A stretch of 64,000 nucleotides of DNA from Brachypodium distachyon (GCF_000005505.3 NC_016135.3:14850613-14914612); one strand, 5' to 3'. Positions 44,960 through 57,750 are shown, counted from the stretch's first letter. Program-made: numbers and translations. Notes: generated by a model not told the origin, from the sequence alone.

Positions 44960-45987
44960 CCCCTGCCTGGTTTCCGCTCCTTTCCATCCCCTCCCCTGCT
45001 TATTATACTCGCCCACCATCGCCACAACTTGCTTGGGTCGCCATGACTAATAGCACTCGATGCATTGCATCTCTCCCCCCTTCTCTCTCTGACTCTATCT
45101 CTCTCTCTCGCCTGCCGGCTGTCTGTATCTCTCAGTTCATGCAGCGCGGTCGTGAAAGTCAGTGATGAGCTGCTGATGTGTGTGTCAAAAGCTTGATGCG
45201 CATGAAACGACGCTCCTGACTGCTCCCGTCGATTTCATTTTCACCAGGTATACGTGCTAATTTCGTTTCTACGTATGACCGATCGATCGGTTGACATCTG
45301 GCTACCTTGATTCGGTGCTGACTCATGCATCGATGCATGTGTTTGCATGTGATCGTATGTCTGCGTTGTCGGTTAATACCCTGCTTTATACGTATATGTG
45401 TGTGTAAACTGTAAAGGCTTAATCATTTGGACATATGCTTGGCTTCTTCTTGGCATGTTCTTATTAGAACGATCGATCCAGCTATATATGAGTATCTACT
45501 ATCTAGTTGCTATTATTGGTTGTTCTCTGTGTCTTGTTCGTTTTTCGCTGGTGTATTAGTAGGGCGCCCGTATTAGTAATTGTCCTATTTAAGTATATTT
45601 ATCCTTGAGAATATGAACGAGCTGGGTCCCTTTTCTGAAAAAACAAGGAATGCCATTTTGCCTCCTTTATGATGCTTTTTTCTCCCGTTTTCTATGGCCT
45701 TACCAACTTTTCTTCTTGAAATGGAGTAAAACGTAAAGCTTACGAGAATGGAAAAGACTGGTCATTAGCTTCGATTGCTTCACAAGCTGATGAGATCTTT
45801 TTTGGCAATCCATGCACAGGGATAATTGGAAGAATGCTAGATCTGATTTGATTAAATTCAGCAAGAGTTCAGAGTCATCAAAGGTTCAAATCCAAGCTCT
45901 AACTGTGCAGTACTACTCACCATAACTTGGAGTCTTGGACTTCAAAAAGGCTCACAGAAAGGGAAAGATATCAGTCAAACTGGATAT
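44960..45987 (+). promoter_or_regulatory. promoter, leader and predicted leader intron of the ARGOS-like gene
   Basis: A TATTATA-like box near 45001 is followed by a CT-rich leader (45070-45130), then a good donor CACCAG/GTATACG at 45248 and an acceptor CATGCACAG/GGATAA at about 45820. This suggests a roughly 570-base leader intron before the coding exon. Splice positions are inferred. Confidence 0.4.
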
Positions 45988-46434
45988 ATGCTCCACATGT
46001 TATTCAGCCCAACAAACGAGTCCTTGGAGTCGGAAGACATCCAAGAACTGATCAAGAGTAGTCCCAAGTGCGAAGCATCTACCTCAGCCAACGACATGGA
46101 AAGTGGAAGAGGCGCCCGAAGCACGTCGTCGTCGCCGCCGTTGATTCCCGGCGGCAGGTCCGACCAGAGAGTATGGTACCGCGGGGAGGAGGATCCCACC
46201 AGCTGCAGCGGCAGCTGCAGCTTCTTCGCCAAGTACTTCTCTGTGGAGTCATTCCTCCTGCTCATGTTGGTCACCGCGTCGCTGCTGATCCTCCCGCTCG
46301 TCCTGCCGCCGCTGCCGCCGCCGCCGTCGATGCTGATGCTCGTGCCGGTGGCAATGCTGCTGCTGCTCCTGGTGATGGCGTTCATGCCGATGTCAGGCGG
46401 CGGCCGCGGCGCGACGGGCCCGGCCTACTTGTAA
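45988..46434 (+). CDS. ARGOS/ORGAN SIZE RELATED (OSR) family membrane protein
   Basis: 148 residues, single coding exon. The C-terminal half carries the OSR core: YFSVESFLLLMLVTASLLIL, then the hallmark PLVLPPLPPPPSMLMLVPVA, then LLLLLVMAFMP, giving two transmembrane helices joined by the Pro-rich loop (about residues 85-135). The N-terminal 80 residues are Ser-rich and unconserved, as usual in the family (members are about 90-150 residues). ARGOS/ARL/OSR proteins sit in endomembranes and promote organ growth, partly by dampening ethylene signalling; that is family knowledge, not shown here. Start: ATG at 45988; ATG at 45997 or 46096 are alternatives. No lesion seen, so likely a functional gene. 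Confidence 0.85.
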   Translation: MLHMLFSPTNESLESEDIQELIKSSPKCEASTSANDMESGRGARSTSSSPPLIPGGRSDQRVWYRGEEDPTSCSGSCSFFAKYFSVESFLLLMLVTASLLILPLVLPPLPPPPSMLMLVPVAMLLLLLVMAFMPMSGGGRGATGPAYL

Positions 46435-46668
46435 CTAGTGTACGTCCTTTTCTTGTTTGTTCTTTTGGATTTTGTGATAGAGAGCTAGCTCATGGAATCA
46501 AGCTTTCCCATCAACTCAAGGTCCCCTATCAGTTTGTTACCATGACATTTGTTCGCCTAAATTGAATCTTCCAGAACACGAATAGATTGACAAACACACA
46601 TTAGTACGATTGACTAATTTCTGCCTTAATTTACTGCTTGCTGTATATATTAACACAGAAATCTTATA

Positions 46669-46750
46669 CACCGTCCGTCCCAAAAATAAGTGGCTTGGAT
46701 TTATATAGATCCTGTACAAATCCAAGTCACTTATTTTAAGATGGTTGGAG
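46669..46750. mobile_element. Stowaway-like MITE
   Basis: 82 bp, TA-flanked, strongly palindromic: ATAAGTGGCTTGGATTT against AAATCCAAGTCACTTATTTT. Confidence 0.7.
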
Positions 46751-47461
46751 TAGAAAAAAATCTATATATTGACATTTTTTTCTATCATGAAGTCTTCCCA
46801 TGTTTACACTATTTCACCATGCTACTTAATTAATAATGTTTCTTAATTCCTAACAGTACAAAAATATGCTAGAACTTATTAGTGGTTCAGATCAGTTTCA
46901 AGGCCACCCGGCGTCTCCCATTCTCAACAACAGCCATTTTCCAAACTTGATAAAACTCTTGCAACTGTACGGTGCGTCAGCACCTCTCTGTCGGCTCCGG
47001 GGATCCGGGGGCTTAGGAGCACGAGACGTGTTGGAAATTTCGGGTTGGTCTGCCCCTATTCCTCTGCGCTTTTTCGTGGTGCCGCTCACAATTCCGCAAT
47101 CTGAGGCCAGAGCATAAGTACCTTCTTATACTGCATCAGCAGATAAAAGTTCTAGTTTTAAATCCTCAGATTTAAACTAGTTTTTAGATAGAGTTCAGAT
47201 TAAACTACCAACCACGATATAATTCATTCGTTAAGGGCTTTAACTGTAGGTCTTTGGAACACGCAACTGTGAATAATGCGTCATGATCATGTTTAAATTT
47301 CACTAATCATGTAGGTCGACATTAGGACTGTAATCAAATCAATGACCTATCTTCTTCCGATTATCAACGTGCCCAGCCAGTCTTTTCAATATTCATACGA
47401 GATATATTGTATTCCATTGATAACCGCCAGCTTCCTTAAAACACATAAGTGTATTTAAGTA
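46751..47461. other. intergenic DNA, nothing recognised
   Basis: No gene or repeat seen. Confidence 0.4.
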
Positions 47462-47574
47462 CTCACTCCGTTTCATAATTCTTGTCTCAAATTTGCCCAA
47501 AAATGGATGTATCTATTACTAAAAAACGTCTAGATACATGTAATATTTCGATAAGAATTATGGAACGGAGAGAG
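47462..47574. mobile_element. Stowaway-like MITE
   Basis: 113 bp, TA-flanked; CTCACTCCGTTTCATAATTC against GAATTATGGAACGGAGAG. Same subfamily as 41958-42070. Confidence 0.7.
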
Positions 47575-47689
47575 TACCTTCCAACAAGTATACATTCCAT
47601 GCATCACATAACCATGAGCACATGATTCCATAATGAGTTAACCGAGTATTAGAATTCCAATAAATTATAAAGTTGCAAGACACAAAAAT

Positions 47690-48605
47690 CCTACAAGACG
47701 CGGCCCCACAATGTCAACGTAAGACTCCCCGGGGACGGGGTACCCCGAGGACCACCTTCCCGGGATTGTCTTCTCAGGAGACTTCTGACCGTTCTCTCCT
47801 CCCTCGGGTCCAAGGCCGAAAGGCTCCGCGCGGGTGCCTAGTCTGGCACCCGGGGAGGGAATGCGTCACTGCTTATTTCAACCGAGCCTGGGCTGGTACG
47901 AATCTGTCCGTTCAAAGGGCGTCCTCGGGACAAAGCGACTGCGGCGTGACGATCGCCGGCGAGGACGACAAGCAGGACGCAGCAGGTCCCTTTACCTTTT
48001 GGCCGGCTAGCTTCCTTGTCATGCCAAGACTATCACCGTTTCGGCCCAGACAGGGCCGAAAGGTTCTCTGTGCCCTTGGCAGGGTACAGATCACTTTGGA
48101 AAGGAGCCACAGAGCAGGCGGGCAGCTTCATATTTGTCTTGTAGCGGGGATGTTCCCCTGCAGCAGCACGCATGCCGTGTGTCCTAAGTTCGCCACTATG
48201 GTGACCCCATGAACTATAAAAGGAGGCCCAAGGCTTCACTAAAAAGGAGGTTGGCATCAAGGATAGACCAGGCATAAGCAGTTCAGGTAGGAGAAGAGCT
48301 GGTGTTCCGACCGCCGGAGAAGAGCGGCGTCTGCTTCTCCCTCCTCACCGGGCCGCCGTAGTTTAGGCTAGCTAGAGCTCGCCGCTCTGGCCGCTCATTG
48401 TAACCTCTCCTTGTGCCATCCACCACCATCTATACACACAAAGCAGGACGTAGGGTATTAAACCTTCGGGTGGCCCGAACCTGGGTAAATCGCCGGAGTC
48501 GGAAGTCCTTACCGGTGAGGCTCAGAGCACTCTCCCCACACCCCACTCTACCTAAACAAAAGGTAGTGTCCGCACTTCCGGTGTCCGCGTTCGCACACGC
48601 GACAC
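47690..48605 (+). mobile_element. solo-LTR-like fragment of a gypsy family
   Basis: Contains a TATA-type box and start (ACTATAAAAGGAGGCC near 48215), a CATTGTAACCTC region and the phrase AAGCAGGACGTAGGGTATTA followed by GGTGGCCCGAACCTGGGTAA. That phrase also occurs in the gypsy 5' LTR at 49697-49742. No internal domain follows. Borders are approximate and no target duplication was found. Confidence 0.6.
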
Positions 48606-49069
48606 TCTCCTTCCAAAATCACAACATACATGAATTAATCTCCTGACGCCTGGTCATGAACTTATTATTGCTACCTCAACACCAGTTAAACCCATGAGGT
48701 CCACCAACGCTTGGTCACTTTTTTTCTGAAAGAAAACTGTGAAGAATACACCTGCAGTATAAATATAATAGGAATCTAAATTTCCATCCGTGAATACTTG
48801 AACCCAGCCGGTGGGATTATACAGTCACTACCAACCAAGTGAGCTCCAACGCCTGGTCATCAGGAACCTGCTATACTCCATCTAAAAAACCCATTATATA
48901 CTTAGTTTCTTTTGTCTGAACGTTTATGGTGGTCACATCATGTTAAATTAACAATACAAAGAGACAAAATCGAAGTGATCCTTGTTTTGATTTACTCCTA
49001 AATTTTAGTGGGTGATTTATAATTTGTCACTTCATTCTACTCCCCATTCCGTGTATCTATGACATGCGA
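48606..49069. other. spacer between LTR-like block and gypsy element
   Basis: Contains the repeated phrase AACGCCTGGTCAT (48644 and 48849, with a variant near 48703) but no recognisable gene. Confidence 0.35.
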
Positions 49070-51190
49070 TGTCTCGTACCAATGGCCCACGGGGTCCCAC
49101 TAATACGGGACGCGTGGGTCGCCAGTGGCAAAGCCCGTCAGGTTGGCCTCCCGGAAAAAGATAGGTCCGGGAAGCACGCCTCAAGGAGACGGTCCTTGGT
49201 GAAGGCAAAGCTAAGGACCGGAATAGAAGAAGCACCTGGGAACCTCGGTCCCGGGAAGTGGAAGGAACGCATCCCGGCGACTGGCCGGGTGCACTAGTCA
49301 GGAAGGGGCACCCTAGCAACCCACGCTCGGGCATGCAAGAGGGGCCCGCAGAACAGTGGAGACAGGATAAGACGGCGGACGCAATGCATTTTTTTAATGC
49401 ACCGAAGGAGTCCTATCAGCAGGCCTAGCCTTGCTAAGCAAGGCTAGGGCGTCTACTCAACAGATCATTTTTTTCTACTGTGTACAGTGAACCGGGCGTT
49501 GCATGACGTCACGCTGCATGCATCGGCACATGTGGTATCTCCTTGTCTATATAAAGAGGACCATTGCCACCGGTCAAAGGGTTCGGTTCTGATCAGTCTT
49601 AGTTCTAGCTCTAGTTTGAGTCATAGCCAAGTAGCTCCCCGGGAACCCCTGGGGCACCTTGTAAGCCACATACATAATCTTGAATACAACTCTAAGCAGG
49701 ACGTAGGGTGTTACACCTCCGGGTGGCCCGAACCTGGGTAAATTCACGCGTCAACACTTCGTGTCTATCGTCACACCGGCGATCGCCGGGGCAATCGCCT
49801 CGCCCTCCACCTAACCAAAAAGGGGGTGCTCGGCATCCCCGGTGCCGGAGACCCATGCTCCGACATCTGGCGCGCCAGGTAGGGGGGCGTGCAGAGAGCT
49901 TCGGGTGACCGCCGGCGTCATCGTCTTCACTACTGACTTCTTCATCCGCGACATCCTCAACGACTAGCTCGCCATGCCGCCCATGAAGGCGGACGAGCCC
50001 CGGGTCGACTTGCGCGACACCCTCGCCATGCGCACTCGATCCCACGACGCCGCGCGCACGTCGCAAGTACAAGGGGACCAGGGTTCCCCTCCACGGCAGC
50101 AGCAGCAATCGCAACTGCCACCTCCACCTCCTCGGCCGTCGGCGAACAACCGACTGAGGGGGCCTGCGGTGCCTAGCACCGAAGTCAGCCGCGTGAGCCA
50201 CCACAACGTCGCGCACGCCAGCCAGCGAGTCCACTCGCGGGCTGAGGACGACGCAATGATAGCTGCGCCACGACCACAGCGCGTCGCGTGCTACGCCAAC
50301 GGAGTCTCGCCCCACACATCCATGGGCACCGGGTGACAGGGCGGAGGGCAGTTGGTCGGAGAACCGGCAGGCTCCCGCCCAAACCCCGGCGGAAGCTATC
50401 ATTGTTGTGCGTGTCATGGTGCGCTATGAGCCACCGCAAGGCACGCCAGCGCATGACGTGTGGAGGGCAGAGCTGGACGCGCTCCTCGCGCTCGCTGCCC
50501 AACAGCCGCAAGGCGAGGGCGGCTCGGCCGGTTCAAGCCGGGGACAGAACCAGGGACGCGGAGACGCGCCCCGCGTCTCGGGGCACGGAGCACCCTCCTC
50601 CGTCGGGAGGGCAAGGAGGCGAGGATCCTGAGGGATACTCGGACTCATCACCGACCGTCACGTCAGGTAACGCGTGAGGCATCCTGAACGCCCACCAGCA
50701 GGAAGACCTCCGCCAGAGCTTGTAGCGCCGGCGCCGGCGCCGGCGCGAGGCAGAGCGCCTGCGTCCAGAGGAGCAGAAAGATGCTCCCATGGGCGCCGAT
50801 GAAGGCTGCGCCACGTTCACTCGCGAGCTGCGCCGGGTGACATGGCCCCACAAGGTCTGAGCACCAACGCTCGGGACGTACGAAGGGACCGTGAATCCCA
50901 AGGACTTTCTCCTGACCTACACATTGGGCATGCACGCTATCGGTGCCGATGACAAGGTCAGGGCCAACTGGTTCCCGATGGTCCTCAAAAGATCCGCGAG
51001 GACTTGGTTGCTCAACCTGCCCGCTGGATCCATAGCCTCTTGGGCTGACCTGCGCGAGCAGTTTGTGAACGCGTTCCAGGGCCGCCAAACCAACGGCAAA
51101 CCCACCCGAGGGCTCCGGGAAGAAGGGCTCCCGGAAACATGGCGGGAAGCAAGTGCTTGCGGCGGAGCCGGGGGCTCCCCTGAGGCCCAC

Positions 51191-52356
51191 TGAAAGATCG
51201 AGTACGTCACAGAGGGGGGGTTGAATGTGACCAGTTTTAATTCTTTTTTCAAAATATGAAAACTGAAGACCGGAAACAGTCACAGTACTTCAACAACAGA
51301 ACTTACACTTAGCAATTTTAGAGTAGCAGCGGAAAAAAGAAAGATGAACAAGTTTATAGCAGCAACAGTGAAGACAAAACACAATGAATAAGTTAAACTT
51401 CAACAGAGAGTAAAAGTTGAGGAACGAAATCATCAGGACTGAAGACACAAGAATTTGTTTTCCGAAGTTTAGATTGTTGGCAGATCCTACATCTCCGTTG
51501 AGGGGGCTGAGTCACACAAGACTCGCGGACACACAAGTCCACCCAATCCTTCTGAGCTAAGACCTAAGTCTCGCCCAGTCACTCGTGGTAGATCTTGAGG
51601 TGATCTCCGGACTTTTACAGACTGGTTGATACCAAATCACAATCTTCGATTGCTCTTCAACACTGACTCCTAGCCGTCTAGGTGATGCCAATCACCAAGA
51701 GTAACAAGCTTCAAGTGCTCGGCTAGAGAGGGGATCCCATTCTTCACGCTCAGTTCAGCTCTAAGGGTTTTATCAGGTGTTCTTCAAAACAATTCACTGG
51801 GGATCACCACCGAACTCCTTTGGGGTGGGTCGTCTTATATAGCCTTGGCCACGGCTGATCTAGCCGTTGTGACCCGTTGGATAAAGTGATCCCTGAGACT
51901 CCAGCTCACACTTTATCTCTTTGTCTCACAATGGTTAGATTAGGTGGTCAAGCACGAAAGCGACAGATTTTCAAACACATTTGAAATCAGAGTGAAGACT
52001 TCACGCGGAAGTTCTGTGAAGCCTGAAATGCTTCATTCTTCACTCCGACAAAAACACTCACACAGAAAATAGTTTTCTCCTGAGCTGAACATGAAGAATA
52101 GGTTTCACCTGAACCAGCTCCACACTTCAAACTCCCCTTAATAGTATGGCGTTTCTATACTCAAGTGAAGAAAAAGGTACAGAAAGATCTATGAAGAATG
52201 CTACGCTTCATGTTCTTCACCGTTCTTCACTGAGTTCTTCATACTTCATGCTGGTACCTGTACTTCAATTTTTAGGGGTCATCGATGCTGGTTAAACCAA
52301 CTCTTCTGAGGAACTAAAACCTAAAACACTCCGTGTAACTCATTAGTTCCCTTTCA
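51191..52356 (+). mobile_element. solo LTR in gypsy gag
   Basis: 1,166 bp with perfect 6-bp end repeats TGAAAG...CTTTCA and an exact 5-bp target duplication CCCAC (51186-51190 and 52357-52361). Removing it rejoins gag sequence on either side. No internal domain. The start (CACAGAGGGGGGGTTGAATG) is of the type seen in several grass LTR families; superfamily not assigned. Confidence 0.9.
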
Positions 52357-52980
52357 CCCACCAAGAAGGCGGCGTCGCCGGGAGCATCGGGTAGCAAGTC
52401 GGCGGTGGCCGCGCGCTGCCCCATCCACACCAACGCCACCCACGACGTGCAGGACTGCCGCACTCTCCAGACCAACAAGGAGAAGCGCGGGCAGCGTCCC
52501 GAGGAGCGCCGCGCTGCCGGGGCTTGCTTCAACTGCGGGGACATCGGGCACCTCTCTCGGGACGGCCTGAACAACCCCCGCAGCGGAGCAGGCCGGGGCG
52601 CAGCCGGCAGAGACAAGGGAGAACCCGCGGGGGGTCACGGTCAAGCCCGCGGCGGAAAGGACCGGCCTCCCCGGGGACGCGACAAGCCTCGCGCCAAACA
52701 GCGCGAGGATGATTGCAGCAACGACGCCGACGAGCCTGGCTTCCAGGAGCCCCGCGACGTCGCCTACATCCACGGGGGAGCATACGCTCTCACGTCTCAC
52801 GCTGTCGTGAAGCGGGTTACGCGTGAGGTCTGCGTCCTCCACCCCAGCATGGAGGCGCAGTAGCCGTTGAGGTGGTCGCATGTGCCGATCACCTTCAACT
52901 TGGACAATCACCCGATCCTTCCCTTTGGGCGGGTACTCCCCCTCGTGGTGTCGCCGATCATAAACAATGTGACGGTGACC

Positions 52981-54772
52981 TAGACAGGGTGATCCACTTT
53001 CACCTCTGCCTTTTGTGTTGGGTGCTGATTTGCTTCAGAGTATTGTTAACAAGTCTTTTAGGGATGGTCATTTGTCTTTGCCAATTCATGGGATTATGCT
53101 TGATGATTTTCCCATTGTTCAATATGCTGATGACACTTTGTTGATCATGAAGGCGTGTCCTGTTCAACTTGAGCACTTGAAGTCTCTGTTGGAGGATTAT
53201 GCTGCTTCCACTGGCCTAAAGGTCAATTATCATAAGTCCTCTCTAATTCCCATTAATGTTGGCGCTGATCTGGTGGGGCAGCTTGCTTCTAATTTTGGCT
53301 GTGTGGTTGGTACATTGCCCTTCAACTATTTAGGCCTGCCTTTGGGGGTTACTAAGCCTCGCATTCAGGATTTTTCACCCCTCATTGATCGGGTGGAGCG
53401 AAGGCTTACGGCAAGTGCTTGCTTCCTTTCCCAGGGTGGTAAGCTTCAGTTGGTGAACTCTGTTTTTTCCTCCTTGCCAACCTATTTCATGTGTTCCCTA
53501 CAATTGCCACAAGGGGTTATTTCAACTATTAATCGAGCTAGAAGGCACTGTCTTTGAAGTGGTTCTTCCAGAAACAGGCAACGCCAATCTTTGGCTTCTT
53601 GGGAGATGGTGTGCAGGCCAAAGGATAAAGGTGGTTTGGGAATCTTGAATCTTCGGCTACAGAATGAATCTCTTCTGATGAAGCATCTTTACAAGTTTTA
53701 TAATAGGGCTTCTGTTCCTTGGGTCTCTCTTGTTTGGGAGCAACACTATCAGAATGTGGTACCACATCTTGCCAATCTCTGTGGTTCCTTCTGGTGGCGG
53801 GAAATTATGAAGTTATCTGATAAGCTTTTACCCTTGCTGCGATGTAAGGTTGGGGCTGGCTCCTCTGTTAGCCTCTGGAGTGATCCTTGGTCTGGTCAGC
53901 CGCTTTGTGATTCATATCCCAGAATCTTCTCTTTTGCCATTGATACTGATATTTCGGTGGAGAAGGCTACCCAAACGGTGTCCTTTCTTGATCTGTTTAA
54001 TTTGCCCCTGTCTTTGGAAGCTTACGGGGAGCTTGGTCATCTGCTTCAGGCTGGCACGCTTGATAGTGTTGATGCTGCCAGTAAGGATGTGTGGTCCTTC
54101 CCTTGGGGTGAAACCTTTTCATCCCAATTCATTTATCAGATGAACTTTGATCATTTGCCCAGACGCATGGAGTTTGTTTGGCTTTGGAAGTGCAGGTGCA
54201 TTCCAAGGATGAAGGTCTTTGCCTGGCTTCTTATGAGTGACAGGATCAACACAAAGGAGATGTTGCAGCACAGGCATTGGAATGTTACGATGACCATTGT
54301 TGTGTTCTTTGTTGTGCTCATGTCTTGGAGAATTGGCAACATCTCTTCTTTGTTTCTCAATTCAGTTCTCGCTGTTGGACTTATCTTCAGATTGAATGGC
54401 CTGGTGGTGGTGATCTTTATGATATTATTTCCTCAGCTAGAAGGGATTTTCGTCGGTCATTCTTCATTGAAGTGGTGATCATCTGCTGTTGGAATATTTG
54501 GAAGCAAAGGAATGATTTCATTTTTGATGGTCTTATGCCCAGCTTTAGAAGTTGGAAGTATGGATTCAAGGAAGATGTGGCTCTGCTTATGCATAGAGTC
54601 AAGCCAGCTGTGGCTGATGCTCTTAAATCTTGGATGAGGAGTCTTCTATAGTCTAACTTTTTGTATATTCCCTGTAGCTCCTTGTAGTCCTTTGTAAATA
54701 TTTGTACAGTTCTCTTATATATCAATAAAAGGCACTGTAGGGAACTCCCTTACAGTTTTCAGTCAAAAAAAA
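52981..54772 (+). mobile_element. 5'-truncated LINE in the gypsy protease region
   Basis: Plus-strand LINE ending in a poly(A) run at 54764-54772. Target duplication AATGTGACGGTGACC (52966-52980) and AATGTGACAGTGACC (54773-54787), one mismatch in 15. Carries the RT C-terminal part (IVQYADDTLLIMKACP at 53117, FNYLGLPLGVTKPRI, WEMVCRPKDKGGLGILNLRL) and zf-RVT (MEFVWLWKCRCIPRMKVFAW, CWNIWKQRNDFIFDG). Lesions: TGA at 53555 (Trp expected) and a frameshift near 54280. A plausible polyadenylation signal ATCAATAAAAG is at 54721. Confidence 0.9.
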
Positions 54773-57750
54773 AATGTGACAGTGACCAAAGTACTGGTGG
54801 ACAGCGGGGCGAGCCTCAACCTGCTGTCCGCCAAGCTGGTGGAGAAGCTTCAGCTGCCCCTGGAGCAGATGAAGCCCACCGACCCGTTCCGAGGGATCAA
54901 CCCCGGAGTGGTGCAGCCCATGGGGCGAATTACGCTCCCGGTGACCTTCGGTTCCTGGGAAGCATTCCGGACTGAGCACATCGTTTTCGATGTGGCTCAC
55001 ACCCCGTTGCCGTACAACGGGATCATTGATTGGCCGGCACTGATCAAGTTCGTGGGGGGCAACCCATTGCGCCTATGGCGTGATGAAGATGCCGTCAACA
55101 TACGGCGTACTCTCCAGCAAGTGCGACCTGAAGGACGCTGCTTCGTGCGTGGGCGAGGTCGTGAAGACGTCCACGATGGCGGATCCCGGCGACTATGACG
55201 TCGCCGAGAGCGAAGATCCACTTGCGGGTGAACAACCCGCACAGAAGAAGGCACGAGCCGCTCCCGGGCAGGACACCGGGGGCAGCTCCAGCTCCAGCCC
55301 GCGCGTTAGCAAGGTCGCAAAGCTGAAGAACGAGGGCACCAAGGTCAAGAAGGTGCCCTTGCATGCCGGCAACGACGCACGCACCGTCTCCATCGGTGCG
55401 AGCCTCGGCAACAAATAAGAAAGCGCCCTCGTCGCCTTCCTTCGGGAGAACTCTGACGTGTTCGCTTGGGAGCCGTCAGATCTTTCCGGAGTCCACAGGG
55501 AGGTGATCGAGCATCAGCTGGCGGTACGGCCAGACGCGAGGCCCGTCAAGCAGAAGGTTTGCCGGCAAGCACAGGAGCGCAAGGACTTCATCCAGCAGGA
55601 AGTGGAGAAGCTCAAGAACACCGGGGCAATCAGGGAAGTGTTGTACCCTACTTGGTTAGCAAATCTTGTTGCAGTCCCTAAGGCAGGAAATAAATTGCGC
55701 ATGTGTGTAGATTTTACTGATCTTAATCGTGCATGTCCTAAGGACCCCTTCCCTGTACCCCGAATCGATCAAATAGTAGATTCTACAGCAGGTTGTGAGT
55801 CTTTGTGCTTTCTGGATGCCTTCTCCGGCTACCATCAGATTAAGATGGTAGTCGAGGACGAGGAGAAAACAACGTTTATCACCCCGGTTGGCTGCTACTG
55901 TTACACGTGCATTCCTTTCAGGCTGAAGAACGCGGGCTCGACATTTCAGCGCGCCTGCGCGAGTGTCCGGGGCCCCAGCTAGGCCGGAATATCGAGGCAT
56001 ACATGGACGATATCGTCGTCAAGTCGCGGCGTAGGGACTCGCTCGTCGGCGACCTGCAGGAGACGTTTAACAACCTCCGCAGGATCAAGCTCAAGCTTAA
56101 CCCCGAGAAGTACACGTTCGGTGTGGACTCGGAGCACTTGCTGGGCTTCCTGGTGTCTCATAGGGGAATCGAAGCCAACCCATAGAAGATCGAGGCGATC
56201 GAGAAGATGGAGGCACCCCGTAAGGTTAGAGACGTCCAACGCCTCAACGGGTGCGTTGCGGCGCTTGGGTGCTTCATCTCAAGGCTGGGTGAGCGAGCCA
56301 TGCCTTTCTTAAAGGTGATGAAGAAGAAGGGTCCGATCAATTGGACTCCCGAGGCGGAAGCGGCGTTTTAGGACTTGAAACAGTACCTGAAATTGCCGTC
56401 GGTCCTCGACACCAAGCCGGGCGAGCCGTTTCTTCTATACCTGGCAGCCACGGACCAGGTAGTGAGGTCCGTGCTCGTTGCCGAGAGGGAAGAGCAAGTC
56501 CCGGGGCCTGAGGCGGAAGAGTCGGGGGCTCCCGGCGAGCTGGAGGAAACCCCCGGCTACCACCTCTTCCCTTGGGCCCAAGGGACAGCCCATGCAGGCT
56601 GCCCCCCGCAAGCGGCTAGTGCAGCATCCTGTGTACTTCGTCAGCACGGTGTTGCGCGATGCCCGGGTATGGTACCTGCAGGTCTAGAAGCTTCTGCTTG
56701 GGATCCTGCTCGCTTCAAGGAAGCTGCGCCATTACTTTTAGGCGCACAACATCACGGTGGTATCAGGGTTCTGCCTAGAGCGGGCCCTCATCAACCGTGA
56801 AGCCACCGGGAGGGTGGCCGAGTGGAGGATGGAGCTAGCAGAGTTCAGGCTGCGTTTCGCAAACACCAAGAGCATCAAGAGCGCCACTCTCGCCGACTTC
56901 GTCGCGCAGTGGGACGGGCATAGAGGAAGAAGAGCCGGAAGCGAGCCTTCCCGACAGATTGGACGAAGGGTACTGGGTCATGTACTTCGACGGCGCCTTT
57001 TGCTTGCAGGGCACCGGTGCCGGAGTGGTGATCGAGTCGCCCCCTGGAGATCAGCTCAAGTTAAAGAGACCAGGGCAAGTGCAGCACCAGCAACAGGCAA
57101 GAAGGCAAGAGATGTCGCAGAGAGGCGATGGTGGTGCATCCCTCTACGCTTGTCGCTAAGGGTGGGCCCACCATCGCGGCCCTGCCACATCTCTTATGGA
57201 ATGACACCAGAAGTGGCGATGAGACGAGCGAGAGGCGTCGCAAAGATGCGGTGGTGGTGCATGCCTCCGCGGCTCCGAGGGTGCCGCTGGAGGGTGCACT
57301 GCCACTGCGTTGTTGCCACGGCTCTCAACAAGGTGCTACAAGACCAAAGAGAACGGAAAGCTAAGTACCTCGTTTTGGGTCCTTGGTTTTTCCCTTCAGT
57401 AACGCTGGCTTGCTAATAAGGTAAGCTCGGTCCTCGTGTTGCCGGAGCGTAGGAAGGACGCTCGCGGGGTGAGGACGCCCCCCGCACATGGCTCGCGGGT
57501 CCGTCCCGGAGGCATGCCCGCGGGGGTAGTTAACCCGCAGGCGGAGTGACTAGCCGCTGTTGTTTGGTCCTAGGTCGGCACCGCGGGTCCGTCCCAGGTC
57601 CCTAGTCTGGCCAAGCATGCGGTTGGCGAGTCCCCAGATACGCAAGGATAAAACACGAGAAGGACATAGCCCCTCCCCGGCAAGCTAGTTTTAGACAAAG
57701 AAGCAAGTAAAAGTAACATTGGATATAATAAAGCTTGAGCAAACGAGTTC

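Larger units (their letters stand above)
49974..57400 (+). pseudogene. gypsy gag-pol, degenerate and interrupted
   Basis: Gag starts MPPMKADEPRVDLRDTLAMR at 49974. The Retrotrans_gag core (WFPMVLKRSARTWLLNLPAG, SWADLREQFVNAFQG) is at 50960-51085. The zinc knuckle CFNCGDIGHLSRDG (about 52525) has lost its last Cys (Gly instead). The protease motif VLVDSGASLNLLS is at 54795. RT runs from 55458 (EVEKLKNTGAIREVLYPTWL, MCVDFTDLNRACPKDPFPVP, FLDAFSGYHQIKM), with a frameshift near 55970, catalytic YMDDIVVKS at 56003 and LLGFLVSHRGIEANP followed by TAG (56183). TAG also interrupts the RNase H linker (about 56368). RNase H start WVMYFDGAF is at 56965. Only scraps of integrase-like coding sequence remain (SYGMTPEVAMRRA, about 57190). 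Not functional. Confidence 0.8.
49070..57745 (+). mobile_element. decayed Ty3/gypsy LTR retrotransposon with nested insertions
   Basis: 5' LTR about 49070-49865 (TATA box CTATATAAAGAGG near 49546; ends CCGACA), followed by the primer-binding region TCTGGCGCGCCAGGTAGGGG. Internal order gag, zinc knuckle, protease, RT, RNase H; integrase almost entirely deleted. Interrupted by a solo LTR in gag and a LINE in the protease. The tail (57420-57745) looks like gypsy 3' non-coding sequence. No 3' LTR precedes the CACTA element; it may lie beyond the window or be lost. Confidence 0.8.

Noticed and set aside
49692..50417. 241-codon minus-strand open frame
   Set aside because: Antisense to gypsy LTR/gag; a shadow of GC-rich gag coding sequence.
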